Assembly (NCBI RefSeq): GCF_010729895.1
Contig: NZ_AP022612.1
Span: forward strand, 5,518,001 to 5,582,000
Origin: Mycolicibacterium confluentis
GTDB lineage: Bacteria > Actinomycetota > Actinomycetes > Mycobacteriales > Mycobacteriaceae
Length of the DNA stretch: 64,000 nucleotides
Direction: 5' to 3'
The position numbers were made by a program, and so were the translations under genes. Numbering within the stretch: the first letter of the stretch is position 1; every line of letters begins with the position of its first letter. The notes below the pieces were generated by a model. The model made no database searches and was not told where the DNA came from. It was given only the letters and a program-made list of their open reading frames with translations. Below, piece after piece: positions 61,809 through 64,000 of the stretch.

Positions 61809-62552
61809 ATGGAACCCGTTTTCCGCAGCCTCGAGATCGCGGCCGGTGTCGCCAGGCGCGTCACCGGAACCAAGATCACGTTCCTGGGCCTGGAGAACAT
61901 TCCTGCCACCGGCGGCGCCGTGATCACGATCAACCACACCAGCTACATCGACTTCCTGCCCGCAGCACTGGCCGCCACGCAGCGCAGGCGCCGGTTGCGG
62001 TTCCTGATCAAGGCCGAGATGAAGGACGTCAAAGTCGTCAACTTCCTGATCACGCACTCCAAGACCATCCCGGTGGACCGCAGTGCGGGGGCCGGCGCCT
62101 ACGCCGTGGCCGTCGAGCGTCTGCGCGACGGGGAACTGGTCGCGGTGTATCCGGAGGCGACGATCAGCCGGTCCTTCGAGTTGAAGGAGTTCAAGTCCGG
62201 GGCCCCACGGATGGCGCTGGAGGCCCAGGTGCCGCTGATCCCCCTGATCGTGTGGGGCGCCCAGCGGATGTGGACCAAGGACCACCCAAGAAACTTGGGC
62301 CGCAACAAGATTCCCATCACCGTCGCGGTGGGGGATCCGATCCGGCCAGAGGGCACCGCCGACCTCCTTGAGGCGGCGATGCGCAACGCGATGACGACGA
62401 TCCTGCATCGCGTGCAGGAGGAGTATCCGCATCCCGCGGGTGCGTACTGGGTGCCGCGCCGACTCGGCGGCGGCGCCCCCACCATGGACGAGGCCAAAGC
62501 GCTCGACGAAGCGGAATTGGCCGAACGCGCACGAAGGCGGACCCAGCACTGA
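61809..62552 (+). CDS. PlsC-type acyltransferase, paralog (Rv3814c/Rv3815c-like)
   Basis: A 247-residue paralog of the preceding gene, with NHTSYIDF, KTIPVDRS and YPEATISRSFELKEFKSGAPRMA. M. tuberculosis has three such genes in a row; only two are seen here. The stop overlaps the HAD gene start (TGATG), so the three genes form one translationally coupled operon. Confidence 0.9.
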   Translation: MEPVFRSLEIAAGVARRVTGTKITFLGLENIPATGGAVITINHTSYIDFLPAALAATQRRRRLRFLIKAEMKDVKVVNFLITHSKTIPVDRSAGAGAYAVAVERLRDGELVAVYPEATISRSFELKEFKSGAPRMALEAQVPLIPLIVWGAQRMWTKDHPRNLGRNKIPITVAVGDPIRPEGTADLLEAAMRNAMTTILHRVQEEYPHPAGAYWVPRRLGGGAPTMDEAKALDEAELAERARRRTQH

Positions 62553-63367
62553 TGACACTGCCCACTCTGATCGCCACCGACGTCGACGGCACGCTGCTGG
62601 ACGACGACGAGCAGATCACGCCCAGGACCCGGGCCGCCGTGGCGGCCGCCGTCGCCGCAGGCACCCAGTTCGTGCTCGCCACGGGCCGTCCGCCCCGCTG
62701 GGTGGCGCCTGTTGTCGACGCGCTGGGATTCGCGCCGCTGGCAGTGTGCGCGAACGGTGCGGTGATCTACGACCCCGCTCAGGACCGGATCCTGTCGGCA
62801 CGCACGCTGTCGACCGAGGCGCTGGCCCGGTGGGCCGAGATCGCCAACCGCGCGATCCCCGGCGTGGGTCTGGCCGTCGAGCGGATCGGGCAGAGCGCCC
62901 ACGATGCCGCCACGCCGCAGTTCGTCAGCTCACCCGGGTACGAGCACGCCTGGCTGAACCCGGACAACACCGAGGTGTCGCTGGTGGACCTGCTGTCCGA
63001 ACCGGCCGTCAAACTGCTTATCCGCAGGGCCGGGGCGCAGAGCGCCGACATGGCCACCGCGTTGGCCAAGTTCGTCGGTGACGATGGTGACATCACCTAC
63101 AGCACCAACAACGGCCTGATCGAGATCGTGCCGCGCGGCGTCAGCAAGGCCACCGGAGTGGCCGAAATCGCCACCCCGCAGGGCATCACGGCCGCCGACA
63201 TCATCGCGTTCGGCGACATGCCCAACGATGTGCCGATGCTGGGCTGGGCCGGCCACGGCGTGGCGATGGGCAATGCGCATCCGGAGGCGGTCGCTGCGGC
63301 CGATGAGGTGACGACGCGCAACTCCGAGGACGGTCTGGCGCGCGTGCTCGAACGCTGGTGGCTCTGA
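62552..63367 (+). CDS. HAD-superfamily Cof-type phosphatase (Rv3813c-like)
   Basis: A 271-residue type IIB HAD hydrolase. Motif I is ATDVDGTLLDDD, motif II FVLATGRPP, and motif III/IV FGDMPNDVPML with the downstream GVAMGNAHPE. It dephosphorylates sugar phosphates or cofactors, possibly a lipid head-group intermediate given the acyltransferase partners. Start ATG 62552 overlaps the upstream stop. Confidence 0.92.
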   Translation: MTLPTLIATDVDGTLLDDDEQITPRTRAAVAAAVAAGTQFVLATGRPPRWVAPVVDALGFAPLAVCANGAVIYDPAQDRILSARTLSTEALARWAEIANRAIPGVGLAVERIGQSAHDAATPQFVSSPGYEHAWLNPDNTEVSLVDLLSEPAVKLLIRRAGAQSADMATALAKFVGDDGDITYSTNNGLIEIVPRGVSKATGVAEIATPQGITAADIIAFGDMPNDVPMLGWAGHGVAMGNAHPEAVAAADEVTTRNSEDGLARVLERWWL

Positions 63368-63414
63368 CCGACGCTCCGCAGGGCGGCGCGGGATGCTGAG
63401 CTCGGGGGCTCGGC

Positions 63415-64000
63415 TCAGCCGACGCTGATCGGTGTGAACCGCTCGAGCTGCACCGGCTGACTGTCGACCAAGGGCGGCGGAAGCTGCTGTGCGACACCGT
63501 CGACGACGCGCGTCACCAGGCCGGTCTCCCGGTCGAAGTTGAGCGTGCCGTGCTGGAAGTTCTGCTTGATCCAGAGCGGCTCATGGATCTCCCCGCTGGT
63601 GGGCAGCCCCAGCCGTCCGCGCTCGTAGCCCAGCGAGCCCCAGGCGGCGTAGATCGCGCCCGTGACCGGTGCGGCGCCGCTGCTGGGCGACCAGTACATC
63701 GCGCCCCGCTCGAACGTCGCATACCGGATGTCGCCCTCCGCGGACGCCTCCGGCGACGTCGGTGCGCCCAGGATCGAGTCAGGGCCACCGAGCTTCTGCC
63801 ACTTGGCGAAGATCGCACCCCCGCGCAATCGGTCCTCGAGCGTGACGGGACCGGCGGGCTGACTGAAGCGCGCGGCCAGGTCCCGGATCGTGTCCATGGC
63901 CGCAAGGGCCGCGGCGCCGGGACATTCGGTGTTGCCGACGTCGCGGTGCGTGAAGATCGTCGGCAGGGTGGGCATCGAGCCCCGGCCGAAGTGGGTGAAC
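63415..64000 (-). CDS. Peptidoglycan amidase with LGFP repeats (Rv3811-like), C-terminal part
   Basis: The frame is open to the right window edge, so the N-terminal part (signal peptide and most of the amidase domain) is missing. Visible: the end of an Amidase_2/PGRP domain with zinc ligands in FTHRDVGNTECPG, then LGFP-type repeats (FAKWQKLGGPDSILGAPTSP, IYAAWGSLGYERGRLGLPTS) that bind cell wall. It is convergent with the HAD gene across a 47-base gap. A secreted N-acetylmuramoyl-L-alanine amidase is predicted. Confidence 0.87.
   Translation of the reverse strand, partial: FTHFGRGSMPTLPTIFTHRDVGNTECPGAAALAAMDTIRDLAARFSQPAGPVTLEDRLRGGAIFAKWQKLGGPDSILGAPTSPEASAEGDIRYATFERGAMYWSPSSGAAPVTGAIYAAWGSLGYERGRLGLPTSGEIHEPLWIKQNFQHGTLNFDRETGLVTRVVDGVAQQLPPPLVDSQPVQLERFTPISVG

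Noticed and set aside
1..64000. tRNA, rRNA or CRISPR features
   Set aside because: No cloverleaf-like conserved arms, rRNA signatures or regularly spaced direct repeats were recognised by reading; a tRNAscan or CRISPR search could not be run.

Overview
The window is chromosomal DNA of a mycobacterium, probably a fast-growing Mycolicibacterium-type species. The base composition is high in G+C, and gene content and order match the end of the M. tuberculosis chromosome from about Rv3895c down to Rv3811, read in reverse. Rv numbers below come from memory of that genome, not from a search. No rRNA, tRNA, CRISPR array, insertion sequence or prophage was recognised.

Region 1 (1-16391) is an ESX-2 type VII secretion locus, all on the plus strand: eccB2 (5' end cut off), eccC2, a PE and a PPE gene, two esx genes, espG2, a MinD/EspI-like ATPase, eccD2, mycP2, eccE2 and eccA2. 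Several junctions overlap by 1-4 bases, as in a single operon. The small substrates lack most of the hallmark motifs (PE, PPE, WXG, YxxxD/E).

Region 2 (16392-20700) is where M. tuberculosis carries ESX-1. Here ESX-1 is absent and the interval holds only a PknH-sensor-type lipoprotein, a DUF222/HNH protein, a second EspI-like ATPase and whiB6. The ESX-1 regulators whiB6 and espR are both retained.

Region 3 (20700-39700) covers nitrogen assimilation (gltB, gltD), a small conserved gene, an F420-type oxidoreductase, a PHP protein, a LexA-boxed dinB, the ethR/ethA pair with a clear operator, rraA, the hns-like PAKKA-repeat protein, a DUF6474-type coiled-coil protein, a collagen-like protein, an ImmA/IrrE peptidase with a multi-TM partner, espR and an Rv3847-like gene.

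Region 4 (39800-47600) carries a nickel superoxide dismutase and its protease (sodN/sodX) where M. tuberculosis has sodA. It continues with a rhodanese, a DUF4328 protein, glpQ1, bfrB with tandem IdeR-like boxes, a decayed duplicate of the bfrB 3' end, an LCP ligase, a CPBP protease, an IdeR-boxed DUF2470 gene and a cupin.

Region 5 (47600-64000) has pheA and a phosphoglycerate-mutase-like gene, a Cys-rich mini-protein, a zincin, a septum-formation protein, serS, a large BTAD/AAA regulator, a hemerythrin, a FAH-like protein, a MOSC protein, an MBL-Rieske fusion with a small partner, the remnant of a phosphotransferase gene, two PlsC acyltransferases, a HAD phosphatase and the C-terminal part of a cell-wall amidase.
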